DNA from: Microthyrium microscopicum | Lineage: Eukaryota; Ascomycota; Dothideomycetes; Microthyriales; Microthyriaceae | Reading direction: 5' to 3' | DNA length: 64,000 nt | Assembly (NCBI GenBank): GCA_010405405.1 | Contig: MU004233.1 | Span: forward strand, 189,067 to 253,066 | Part shown: piece by piece, positions 12,782 through 23,800 of the stretch | How the letters are laid out: every line of letters starts with the position of its first letter | Numbering within the stretch: position 1 is the first letter of the stretch | Translations under genes and position numbers: made by a program | The notes under the pieces: model-generated | Seen by the model: only the letters and a program-made list of their open reading frames with translations | What the model was told of the DNA's origin: nothing | The model's database searches: none

Positions 12782-13320
12782 ATGGATTTCATGAAAGAAG
12801 CACAAAACCTCGCCGGCCAATACCAACAAAACGGCGACAACTCCGAACTCATCGACAAAGCCAAAGAGCTCGTCAGCCAATACGGCGGCAGCACAGATGG
12901 CGACAACTCAGACCTTATGGCTCAAGGTCAAAAGCTAATGGGCCAATTCGGTGGCCAGCCAGGCAATGGCGATAACTCTGAGCTGCTCAACAAGGCCAAG
13001 GGACTCGTTAGCGAGTATGGCGAGAAACAGCCTGGTGATAACTCTGATCTTGTCAATCAAGGAAAGGGTCTGATTGACCAGTTTGGAAAGTCGGATGGCA
13101 GTGATCAGTCGGAGCTCGCTGATAAGGCGAAGGAGTTGGCTGGTCAGTTTGGTGGAGGTCAGGATACAGGGGATTTGCAGAGTAAGGCTAGTGAGTTTTT
13201 GGGGTCGGGGAAGTCTGAGGAGGGAGGTGATATTGGTGGTCGTGAGTACATTCTTAGCTTGCTATGAGAGATCGGGTGTGCTAATTGTCTACAGAGATCA
13301 ATAAGTTCCTTGGCAACTAA
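12782..13320 (+). CDS. Small hydrophilic internal-repeat protein (GDNS-E/D-L repeats)
   Basis: Exons 12782-13241 and 13295-13320, joined across a 53-nt intron with a GTGAGT donor, give 161 residues. The protein starts MDFMKEAQNLAGQYQQN and ends QINKFLGN. Between them are five to six repeats of about 22-26 residues: GDNSELIDKAKELVSQYGG, GDNSDLMAQGQKLMGQFGG, GDNSELLNKAKGLVSEYGE, GDNSDLVNQGKGLIDQFGK, then a DQSEL unit and a shorter last unit. The units alternate between a DKAK/NKAK form and an AQGQ/NQGK form. There is no signal peptide or membrane segment. The pattern recalls small stress-induced amphipathic proteins, but I cannot name a function. Confidence 0.8.
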
Positions 13321-13480
13321 AGTCTTGAAAGACAATGCTACGATGATCCCATCAGCCTGCGATTGGAGCTGTGACATGGAAGTACACCGGTGGATATGAC
13401 ATTCTAAGATAAGATTTAGCTACAGCAATTGCAAGACTCAAACAACATCTCACGCTTATGAAGAATTTACAAGCCTATGA

Positions 13481-14291
13481 TCATATCGGAAGCCCAACAA
13501 TTCTCGGTCCAACACCTCCACGATGCGATAGATCTCCAAGCGAAGCTTCGAGCTTTCGATATTCCTCTTCCAGTTCTTCTTGCTTATTGCAACTTCTCGT
13601 GGTTTCAAAATCAACCAAAAGGACACCCTCTGGGTATATCAGAAAATTGTGCTTATTGATATCTCCATGCTTCAAGTCCATGGCATGTAGTTTTGTCAAT
13701 ATGCCTTGACACTGCTCCAAGTCTTGTAGAGTGGCAGTGCGAGCATCTTCAACAAATTCAGTCACGAAGCCAATCGTTCTGCCAGCTTCGGTTACATGTC
13801 CCAGGAACTTTGGTCCAATGCCAGAGCCATCAATCCATTGATAGGCAGTGGTTTCGCACTCTACCTGTGGTATCTGCCAAGAGAATTCTGCAAACTTGAC
13901 AAGTATGGGCTGAGAGAAGCTAGGGTGAGAGACTTTGTGGATGTTCTGGCGGAGGCGTTTGAGGTTGGTAAGCTCTAGCGGTCAATTTTGATGGAATGCC
14001 AGTTGTTTTCAACTCCAGGAAGTTCACTATATGTAATTCTTGAGAAAACAAGCTCGTTGTTCGTCTCGGCTTTACAGATGTGTGCTGAGTTCCAATGGCC
14101 AGTCGGGAATTCAGGCAATAGTGGGATCAGAATCGGCGCGAATGTTCGATGATCTTTTGGAAGGATTCCTGGCGCAGTCGTGACATTTTTGACGTCTTTT
14201 TGTCCACGAGGAAGCGATACTCGCCGCCTTCCAAGTCATCCCAGTCAACAAGGCATTGAAGAAGCTTGACGTTGCTGTTTCGTGCGTCCAT
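13481..14291 (-). pseudogene. Decayed kinase-like gene of a fungal-expanded family
   Basis: The minus strand carries three consecutive frame blocks that read like one protein. They are MDARNSNVKLLQCLVDWDD (from 14291), then a block with LPEFPTGHWNSAHIC, then a block ending at 13481. The last block contains ILVKFAEFSWQIP, ETTAYQWIDGSGIGPKFLGH, LKHGDINKHNFLI (HGD catalytic loop with Asn) and VLLVDFETT (DFx-like). This is the arrangement of the small protein-kinase-like proteins expanded in fungi, some labelled alpha-galactosidase A by transfer. Blocks change frame near 14190 and near 13980, where no plausible intron fits, so I read it as a pseudogene. Sequencing error or an unusual intron is the alternative. 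Confidence 0.65.
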
Positions 14292-14844
14292 CACGACTGA
14301 CCTCAATCGAGCTTTCTGTGAACAAAGTCCTCTTGCTAAGCATAGTTTCCTTAGTTTCAGAAAACTCTGCCTGGTTTGATTACGCGGTGTATTTAGCCTA
14401 AAAGAGTCGGCCGATTGGAGATGAAATTCGGCGAGGCTGCTTACTCATCCTACAAGCGGGCGAAATTTCGCCGACGGCCAGGGTTTGTCGGCGAGGCTAA
14501 GATGCTATAAGGCTGGGGTTTGCGTCCTCTGATTGGCGGAATGAGATTTCGGACACCGTCAAAATAGCGAGTTCTATACCAATGCATCAGTGATTTAGTA
14601 ACCTGCTGAGAAATCAGCAGAAACTGCGGCTAGGAGCTAATGCATCTGTATAGATAGTGAGAGTATAAGATGGAAGCTGGAGAAGTCGAAAAGAACAACA
14701 TCAATTCAATCCCAATCATCACTTCCGCCATCAACAACAGCATTGTATACCTACCTAATTACTTACATAACTTTCCCTCTTCAAGCACTTCATATCCCAG
14801 CAAATCACCCAATTTCATAAACAGAAGCATTCAAACCTAAAACC
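14292..14844. promoter_or_regulatory. Promoter region with repeated CGGCGAGGCT boxes and a palindrome
   Basis: This 0.55-kb region separates the decayed kinase-like gene (minus) from the oxidoreductase gene (plus). CGGCGAGGCT occurs twice, at about 14429 and 14489, around a perfect 14-bp palindrome GGCGAAATTTCGCC (14459-14472), with TCGGCCGA nearby at about 14407. A TATA-like GTATAAG lies near 14664. CGG half-sites are what Zn2Cys6 factors bind, and such a factor is encoded at 16591, but a link is inference. Confidence 0.45.
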
Positions 14845-16120
14845 ATGTCTCCAGCTCCAAGAGTTTTTGTCACTGGTGTGACCGGGTACCTGGGAGGTCA
14901 CACAGTTATGCGAATCATCGAGAAGCATCCTGAGTGGATCATCGTCGCCTTGGTACGCAATGTCAACCAGAGAAACACCATTCTTGCTCGTTGGCCGAAG
15001 ATTGAAGTTGTCCTTGGAGATCTGGACAGTAAAGAGCTTCTTATAGAAGAGGGCAAGAAGGCTGATGTGGTCGTTCGTGAGTAGCCCACAATTCTGCATG
15101 AATTCGTGAATCTTCCATGGAAACATATCTAATCTTCAACGACTAGAAATTGCATCATCGGACCACATTCCAGGTGTCCTGGCTCTCATTGAAGGTCTTA
15201 GCCAGAAGAAGCCTGCGCCAGGTCGGCTCATCCACGTCAGTGGAACCGGCATGCTCAACGATGTATCCAATGGATTTGGTAGGTCTATTTCTGTTGAACC
15301 GAAGTAGATCAGTCATACTAACGCGGCTTAGGACAACCTTCCGAGAAAGTTTACCATGACATCGCCGATGTGGTTGAGATAACTTCACTCCCCATTGAGA
15401 ACCATGTACACCGAGATGTCGATATCGCGGTGCTAGAAGGAAACAAGAAATACAGCGTCCCAACCGCAATTCTCTCGCCTCCTATGATTCATGGTGTAGG
15501 AAAAGGTCCAATCAAGACTAGGAGTATTCAAATTCCATTCCTCATCGACGCCATACTCAAGCATGGCAAGGGATTCCAAGTTCTGGAAGGCCAGAATATG
15601 TGGAACTGTAAGTTGTCCCCATTCTTCTCCTAATAATAGGCGTGGATATGCTGACATCCTCAATTCAGCACTTCACATCGATGATGCCGCATCAGCATTC
15701 ATCCTCCTCGTGGAAGAGGCTCTGAAACCCAACGGCGGTAATGCCCAGTGGGGCAGCGACGGATATTACTTTGCTGAAGCAGGCGAATTTGTAAGTTGAA
15801 CTTACGGCATTTCTAATTGCGCACATTACTGACCAAATTAGAAATGGGGAGACGTTTCCAAGGCCATAACCAATAGCTTATTGGCGCAAGGCGCCATCAA
15901 GAACGAAGATGTTGACAAGCTCACCGTTGAGCAAGCCTCCGCTCTACACCCATGGGCTCCGTTGCTTTGGGGAGGCAACTGCAGAGCTCGAGCTGATCGC
16001 CTCCACGCACTCGGATGGAAGGCTGCAGGACCGGATATGTTTGAAACGCTGCCATCGATGGTTGCGGAGGAGGTTAAGAACTTCGGTGCTCAATCCAATA
16101 CGACAACATTTGGAAAATGA
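14845..16120 (+). CDS. NAD(P)-dependent epimerase/dehydratase-like oxidoreductase
   Basis: Five exons (14845-15076, 15147-15278, 15332-15607, 15669-15790, 15842-16120) give 346 residues in frame. The N-terminal Rossmann motif is RVFVTGVTGYLGGHT, followed by VVLGDLDS. RLIHVSGTGML, PTAILSPPMIHGVG and LHIDDAASAFILLVEEAL follow the order seen in atypical short-chain dehydrogenases related to nucleoside-sugar epimerases and NmrA-like proteins. These bind NAD(P) and reduce or isomerise small molecules. The substrate is unknown. No signal peptide is present, so the enzyme is probably cytosolic. A Zn2Cys6 factor gene follows 470 bp downstream on the same strand. Confidence 0.85.
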
Positions 16121-16590
16121 GGGGAATTTGTCAGCAGCTTTGGCAGGATACGTTGATAGATCTGAAGAATATGAATACTTTCAATATCAATAGATGAATT
16201 GGCATAAATATATTGTTGATTCTCTTATGCTCTTACAATGAAACTTTTCTCTGTAGATTGTACCGCGCTGGGTCATCTCTCGTTTCCTGCTATCTCATGC
16301 TCCGCCCCTGTCTTACGAAGCTTGACATTGACCCACTTTTCGTTCAAAAACAAACTTGGGCTTGATCATAACATCCTCACACCACAGTTTCAATCTTCTC
16401 GCTTCTCAGGGTTTATTTCACAGGCTGCAAACTGCAATTCACCTTTGCCGGCCAAGCGAAGCCGGTAGATCTGAATCTTGAGATCTCCAAGCCGAGACCT
16501 TGTGTCTATAAGTTATAGTACAGGTACATCTGCCCAAGAGGCATAAACTATCACCAACCGCTACAAGTGCCTTGACGACAGTCAACTGAT
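16121..16590. other. Intergenic between oxidoreductase and Zn2Cys6 factor
   Basis: This holds the 3' flank of the oxidoreductase and the promoter of the regulator. No gene or repeat was recognised. Confidence 0.5.
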
Positions 16591-18760
16591 ATGGATGATG
16601 ACAGCGCCACATCGGCTCATGGCCGACCTTGCGTGACCTGTCGCAGAAGGAAGGTCAAATGCGACAAGACAAGGCCTTGCTCCAACTGTATCAGATCAAA
16701 GCAGCTTTGCACTTATGAGAGCAATGAGAACAACCCCATCATCCAAGACACCAGCCGCGCTAGTATAGTGCAATCAGATGGAGATGTTCGCGAGAGATTG
16801 GCGAGATTAGAGGCTCTGATGGCGAAGATGATGGTTCGAGATAGCGCTTCTGCGAGCCCTGGTGAGACCGATGAAGGCCAGCAAGACACCCAAGATGCCA
16901 TGAGGCTGCGCCATCAATCGTTGCAATTGTCTTCTTCACCACCAGCCTCAATTGAACATCCTCAGGCTCCTGTCGGGCAGATAGTATTCCAAGAGGGCTA
17001 TTCGGCCTATTATGATTCAGATTTCTGGCCTGTCCTGATAAGTGAGGTACAAAGTTGTCCATCCACTTCGCAGTAGAGAAATCAACGCTAAGTTCAAACT
17101 AGATCGAAGACCTCAGGCGTTTATTTGATGCTGAGCCGAATAATAAGACACCATGGATGTCGTCGTCAGTTCTGGGACTTCACATACAGATGCCGACGAC
17201 AGATCAGAGCATAATGCGGCCCACAGTACAGGAAAGCAACATGCTCTGTAGGCTATACTTCGAAAACGTTAATCCATTCATGAAGATATTACATCAATCC
17301 CACTTCGCGAAAGAGCTTGACCAGTATCGTCGAGGTGTGTTTCCGTTCTCTGAGGAGTATGAGGCTCTACTCTTCAGCATATATCTCTTGACTGTCAATA
17401 GCTTGCAGCCGCAAGTAGTTGAGACGATGTTTTGCACGGCAAAGCCGGCTCTCGTTGCTCGTTTTCAACTCGCTACTCAAGTCGCTTTGATGAGAGTCAA
17501 CTTCATCCAGACGGATAAGGTCTTAGTCTTTCAGGCATTGCTACATTACTTGGTAAGATAAACCTCATCGTCTGGGTGACTTTTGTTACATCCAAAACGC
17601 GAGATACATTTTAATCTGTTGTTATTGACCTTTCCCATGATCCAGACATTTTTATTCCAACAAAATCAGTCTCGACAAGCGACCGTCATACTGGGAAACG
17701 CAGCACATACAGCTCAAAGAATGGGCTATCATCGGGATCCAAGCCACTTCCCATATGCACCTTGGATATGCGAGCTCAGAAGACGATTATGGAATTATCT
17801 CTGCTGTCTTGATGCTCTTGCACTAAGTTCATACGGCGCAGAATCCTGTCTTCCAGCAACGGCAGATGCGCAGCCGCCCAAGAACGGAAATGATGAAGAC
17901 TGGCATGCCAATCGTTTTGCGAAGCTATCATCTGTTCCGTTGGATGCGAAGGGGTTTAAAGAAACAACATTCATTCTGGCGAGGCGAGGAATTGCTGGTT
18001 TAACTGTACAGCTTTCTCAATTCGATTCTAACGACCATGCAGCTAAGGAGAGACTGATTCGTCAAACAAAACTTAGCCTCGATGAAAAGTATCTCAATGA
18101 TATAGACCTGAGTAACCCATCTCAAACTGTTGTGGCTGCATTCATCGAAGTAAGTCTTTCAAGTTTGAGACTTACACTTCGCCATCGAAGAGTGATGCAA
18201 GCAACAGCTTCCTCACGCGACGCCGAGAGATATGAGTAAGTGCACAGTCTCTGCCCTGTTTCTCTCTTACCCTCGATAGTGAATTTGTTGCATCGTTGGA
18301 GTTACTAGAAGCCATCGAATACCATTGCTCGACATTTTCAGCTCTAAACTGGGAATGGGTCTTTCAGACGGTCGTTCCCTGGCTCGCAACCGCCATTGTT
18401 CTAACCTATCTTCCTCACGCAACTCAACAAATTGACATCGACCGTTCTGGAAAACAAATTGGAATCGTATTTCAGCGGTTTTCGGATCCTTTGAGCTCGA
18501 TATCGACGTGTCCAAAATGGCAACTTTTGGTGAGCCTGAGGCAACATATGAGCCAGACCGGTGGACAATTGGATCAGGGAGGGTCGAATGTAGGGCCAAG
18601 TGGAAGTGGTAGCAATACTGGATATGAGAGCGGGCTGCAAGATCCAGCACTGATATATATGGATGGTTTGGTGGATTTCGGGTCAACAGGGCAAATGGAT
18701 GTGCCTTTGGCTGATGAAATGGGATTTCAGGATATGATAGATATGCCGTGGAACTTATGA
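16591..18760 (+). CDS. Zn2Cys6 transcription factor with fungal_trans domain
   Basis: Four exons (16591-17046, 17103-17552, 17646-18235, 18280-18760) give 658 residues. The zinc cluster is near the N-terminus: CVTCRRRKVKCDKTRPCSNC with the sixth Cys in QLCTY. A short predicted coiled segment (RERLARLEALMAKMM) may serve dimerisation. The middle region has the fungal-specific regulatory domain: LCRLYFENVNPFMKILHQSHF, LGNAAHTAQRMGYHRDP and ELRRRLWNYLCCLDAL. The C-terminus is Gly/Ser-rich and then acidic (DMIDMPWNL), as in activation regions. Such proteins are nuclear regulators of metabolism. The target is unknown; the adjacent oxidoreductase is one candidate. Confidence 0.92.
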
Positions 18761-19270
18761 GCAAGCTACCTGGTAATATAGAAGAGGATTTTGTCTAGAT
18801 GAGAGTGATATAGGATGCTTTTCGAGAACTTTCAGTGGTAGACATCGCACGCAACGGACGCACGTCATTTATATTGTTGCCCCGTTGCCGCTCATTCACC
18901 TGGCCATAGATATTTCGGATAGAAATCAGCTCTTTAGCTTGTACACTTGAAGTCTTGTCTCGATCCAGGTCAATCGATCTTGAGGCTTCATAATTTTTGT
19001 TCATAGCATAAACTCTGATTGCAGAAAATCACACAGCCTTCAAGCTATTGCAGACCGTGTGGAGCTTTTGTGGATGGAAATTGAAATGTCGGAAAGTTTG
19101 TTGCTAAGGCTTGATGTGTATGGAAGACCGAATCAGACCCGGAAAACTGAAGATGTCATTGAGAGTTACAGATGTAGTCAGATGCCAATGACATCTGATT
19201 GCGATTTGTAGACTCTAACGTAACCGGTGAGCTCCCAGTCTCAGACCTTCTATCTTAGATATAGTCGTCA
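18761..19270. other. Convergent intergenic region with a possible MITE end
   Basis: 3' flanks of the Zn2Cys6 gene (plus) and the F-box gene (minus). At 18834-18883 the sequence GTGGTAGACATCGCACGCAA and the bases after it resemble the right end of the SKN7 intron 1 MITE (GATGGTAGACATCGCAC). No matching left end was found, so it may be an isolated remnant. Confidence 0.35.
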
Positions 19271-20197
19271 TTACGCAGTCTCTTTAACATGCATAAGAGA
19301 GAGTCGGCCGTAGCGCAAAGGCCCAATTCGCCTCACTGGACCGAAGTCTTTGAGGTGATCAAGTATGCCTGCTTGACTATATAGAATGTGGTAGCGAGGA
19401 GATTGCATGTCTTCCGAGCAAGCAAGACATGTCAGTCCCCATTGAACGTCCCCGGCGCTTGGCCCTAGGTATGGTGCCGAGATGATGGCTTTGTACCGTA
19501 CTGGCTCCACCGATCCGAAGTCCCGCTCTTTTTCTGTTGCTTTGGTCCAAAGAGCCGGGTCCGCTTCTTGCTCGACAGCGGTACGGTCAAAGTACTTGGT
19601 CCTCTTCTTGTGCATGAGTTTACCGGCTGTATACCGCCCAGGAAGGCTTGTGAAATGAGGAAGCTGGGTTAGACGTTTATTCGACGTACCGGCGCGACGG
19701 GCTGCTGTAGCAGTGATTGGCAAGTAGGCTTTCTTTTTCAAGTAGCAAGTAGAGCACACGCGCTGGCAGGTGATCAAGTATAGGTGCTCGCCAAAGTTCC
19801 CACAAGTTGCACATTCGCTAGTGATAAGACTGTTGTACAGGTGGTTGATGCTAAAACTGTATGCTTCTGTGGCGACGCAGGCGCCAATAATATATGGACA
19901 GTGTTCCAGGACTTGTCGGTATGGTTCGAGCGACTCGATCAGGATCCTCGCTCGTCGATTGACGCCCCGAAAAGCCAAGAGTGAGGGAATCGTAAGTTCC
20001 AAGCACACGTACAGGATTAGTTCGTCGGGAAGTTGATCGACTTGACCAAGTGAACACGAAGGTTGAGATGGATGTTCGCTGATGCTATAAGGGTAGTATC
20101 GTTTTAGGATCTTGTCGTCTAGAATGCGGCGATCTTCAATCAATCCTGGTCGCCGTCTTTGTCCACCAACGATGTAAGAAAAAGGCAAGTTCTCCAT
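19271..20197 (-). CDS. F-box protein with a cysteine-rich segment
   Basis: From MENLPFSYIVGG the frame gives 308 residues without introns. An F-box is visible at about residues 54-90 (QLPDELILYVCLELTIPSLL, then FRGVNRRARI). A cysteine cluster follows (CATCGNFGEHLYLITCQRVC, then STCYLKK), which could bind zinc and is common in fungal F-box proteins. F-box proteins are substrate adaptors of SCF ubiquitin ligases through Skp1. The frame remains open upstream to a Met at 20425, but that extension is hydrophobic and unlike the family, so I prefer the internal start. The substrate is unknown. Confidence 0.8.
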   Translation of the reverse strand: MENLPFSYIVGGQRRRPGLIEDRRILDDKILKRYYPYSISEHPSQPSCSLGQVDQLPDELILYVCLELTIPSLLAFRGVNRRARILIESLEPYRQVLEHCPYIIGACVATEAYSFSINHLYNSLITSECATCGNFGEHLYLITCQRVCSTCYLKKKAYLPITATAARRAGTSNKRLTQLPHFTSLPGRYTAGKLMHKKRTKYFDRTAVEQEADPALWTKATEKERDFGSVEPVRYKAIISAPYLGPSAGDVQWGLTCLACSEDMQSPRYHILYSQAGILDHLKDFGPVRRIGPLRYGRLSLMHVKETA

Positions 20198-20827
20198 CTC
20201 ACGAGCTGAAGTTTCGCTCAAGCTAGATGGAAGAAGAAGTTGTAAAACATTGACATCGTGGTGAAAAAGGAACAAGAGGAGTAGAAGTTTCGAGACCCAC
20301 GCTACCAGATGGAGCCTAAACTCATTGAAGTTAGCGCCTGGAGTTGCCTGGTCTAACAATTGTAAGGGTGGGACGTGGTACCCCTGCTTAATCTGTACCA
20401 ACCTCGCAGTCGCGTTCGACACCATCTGCACCTCGAATCCCTTGATGTTTACCTCCTACTTCTCGAGTCTTTCCCACCACTCTTTTTTCTCTTTTCACCT
20501 ACTAGTCCTTTGCATTGTTAATTTCGGCCTGGCTTATACTGTTGATGTGTTTTTTATTATCTGTTTTACATTCGCTCTTGAGACAATCGTCTCCCGTCCT
20601 TAGCCATTGAAGTTGCGGAATGAGAAAGAGCATGGAATGTTGATATGTCCAGGTGGCTGTGAACTCTCGAAAACCGTTGATCGCGGACTGGCCTTGCCGA
20701 CTAAGTACTGCATGGAGAAGACTCTCCCTACTTCCTTAGGATACATCGCCGGACAACGCCTCCAAGAGAGCTTCACTCTCTAGGTTTCGATCAATCTTTT
20801 TTTGCTTCATGATTATTCTCCTCTAAA
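20198..20827. other. Divergent promoter region, F-box gene and DNA methyltransferase
   Basis: This 0.63-kb region lies between two divergent starts. It has pyrimidine tracts and short frames only. No repeats were recognised. Confidence 0.5.
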
Positions 20828-23800
20828 ATGCCTTTTCTTCGACCAGTCGTTGACTCGAGTGACGAAGATGTCAGATCAAGCTCGGGCTCGGGCTCGGGCT
20901 CAAATGGTGATGAAAAGACTGGGCTTTCGTTTGTTCAAGTGGACGCTGGAGAGACTCGAATTCCAACGTCGAGATTTTTGCCGTTCCACCCACCACTTCC
21001 AATCTCCAACGAGAAGGATGCAATTGAGGGACTCCAGAAACTTTGGCGAAGCGATGTCAGTAAACTTAAAAACAGAAAAGATGATATCGAAGAAGAAGAT
21101 TGCCCTGTGGTCCTACAGCATTTCACCATTTATCGCCAGCGCCATGGTGTCTATGAAATGGTCGAGCTGCACCACCTGGAAACAACTGACCGCATGCAAA
21201 CCATCAGCGAAATGTTATTCGATGGGATTTTGACGCTCAAGAATAAGGAGTTCTTTGTTCAGAAGTGTCGTTTCAGCATTCTATCTGTTGGAGGCTACGA
21301 TGCACTGAATTCTCCACGGGAATCTTGGATACGGTCCAAATGGTCTGACTACCATGGGCAATGGTACAAATTGGGAAATCCAAGCGGAGAATACAAAAAG
21401 TATTTCGAAGTCTTCCAATGGGTCGCCGATCTTGGAAAATACTTCATTTCCTATCTTGAGCACTTTCCTCAAGTCCAGTTCTCGTCATTTGAATCGGAGT
21501 TTAGTCGTTGGCTAGACCAAAACTGCTACTCGGATACATATGCCTCCTGGCGTCAACAATATGGCAAGACAGATTTCCGGAATGCCTTGACAGCGTATCA
21601 TCAATGGCTTTGGAAAGAAGCCGATGGTCTGAGTAATCGTAAACTTATCAATCATCCGATATGGCAAGAGTTTCGTCATGACACTCTTGGGGCCATACCA
21701 GAACAACCAATTGTGCAGAAAGACACCATCGTTACTCCATTGGTACATAACTGCTTTAAACACATGTATTTTGGACTTTGTCTGAAGCCTACTGGCTTTC
21801 AACCCCAAGTGGAACAGCGAAGACAACTGCGACGAAAAGAGTTATGTATGCCTGAAGTGCCTGCTACAACCAAACCAATCCTTTGCTTTACATCCTCTAA
21901 AACCGTCAAGATGGGCGATTTTGTTGCTATAGATCGAGACTCGGATGATCATGGATCTCGGTGGAAAGGGGCTGCCAGTGTGGTGTGGTTCGCCTACGTA
22001 CGCGAGATTATTCCAGCGAGAGACCCAATTCTGAAGATCACCTGGCTCTATAGTCCAGAAGATACCATCATCGGGAATGCATACTACCCGGTGCAAAACG
22101 AACTCTTCTGGAGTGACCATGAAGGAGACAAAATCCCTCTTAGCGAGGTGATAGGAGTCGTTGATATTGATATTTGTCCCAGAAGTATTCCAAAAGATAA
22201 GTACTTTATTCGGCAGAAGTATCAAAATACCGAGCATGCCTTTGTCGCGTTCAATAAGAAAGACCTTCAGCAGCTGCGTGCTAGAGCAACAGTAACAAAT
22301 AAGCTTGCTTATGCCTGTGGCGACACAGTGCTGTATCGATACGAGGGCCGTCTAGAGCCCGGAATCATCGACGACATATCCGAACATCGCATACGAATAC
22401 GCCGGCTTTCCCGCCTAGGTTCTTACTTCGAATCAAGCGCCATGAACGAGCTAGCATGGACCGAGAACTTCTTGTCGTTAAATCCGTCATGTTTAAGTCA
22501 TAAGTGCTATATTATCTTCATCAAACCACGAGATAAGGTTCCGCTGCTATATGACCGAAATGGCCAGGGAAATTGCTTTTTTATAAGCCACGTCTTCAAA
22601 GACGGCGCCATGGTCGCTCTCGAAGCAATTCCATCAGGAGTTATGAAGATAGGACCATCATTTGAGTCAGTATCACGTCTACCTTTACGATCAATTAGCC
22701 TGTTTTCCGGTGGCGGTAATTTTGACCGTGGACTTGAAGAAGCAGGCGCAATCAGGACAACTCACGTGGTAGAGCTAGATCAAAACGCAATCCACACCTT
22801 TCGTGTCAACTGTGAACACGTTGACGAAGTAAAGTTCTTCCAAGGTTCAGTTGATGACCACATCTACGCCGCAATCACCGGTCTCACCAACCCAAACGTT
22901 CCTCTTATTGGCGAAATTGATAACATTAGTGGTGGGAGTCCTTGTCAAGGGTTTTCTATGCTACAAATGGATACCAACAGCCTTGATTCGATGCGAAAAG
23001 CGTCGAAGATTGCTTCGTTTCTTAGCTACGTCGACACATACCTCCCAAGATTTGCTATTCTTGAGAACGTGCCAAGCATGAAGCGTCTTTTAGGACCGCA
23101 GAAAGACCAAAGTGTGCTAAAGCAAGTCATCGCTACGCTCGTGTCTATGGGCTACCAAACTCAGATTTGCCTTTTGGATGCTTGGAGTTTTGGCGCGCCT
23201 CAATCGAGAACTCGCCTCTTCATTCAAATTGCGAGCCCAGATATGGTTCTTCCAGAGATTCCTCGTCCCACGCACGCTCATCCTCTCAATCCGCGCAAAA
23301 GCTCCCTAGGTAAGAATTTCGCAGCCTTCGAAATTATACAACTACTTGATGCTAAAGCAAGCCAGGTGTCGCTCCTAATGGCGAGAACTTTGGAGAACGA
23401 AATCTCGATATTGCCCCATTTCCAACAGTCACAGCCCAGTCATGTACAGAAGATCTGCCGAAAATGGAGTTCTATCAGAACATCAAATTTCCCAATCATA
23501 AATCCTTCCGCGCGAAACCAATGGAAGAGCTGATTATTCGACGGATCCCCAAAAACACAACGATGGGACTCGTCGATGCCATTAACGGAGGACTTATGCC
23601 ATCCGCAATTGCTGAATACTGGTCGAAGCACACGAATGTGAGGCGAGCAAAGACTTCAAATTCGTTCAAAAGAATTCCATCCAACGCCTTGTTCCCCACA
23701 ATCACTACAAGTATCAATGCGAGCGATGCCATCAATGGTCGAGTTATTCACTGGGACCAGAATCGCATTATCAGCTTGGAGGAGGCTCGACGAGCTCAGG

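Noticed and set aside
18834-18883. Possible isolated end of the SKN7-intron MITE
   Set aside because: Only one end is similar and no partner lies at the family distance, so it was not called as an element.
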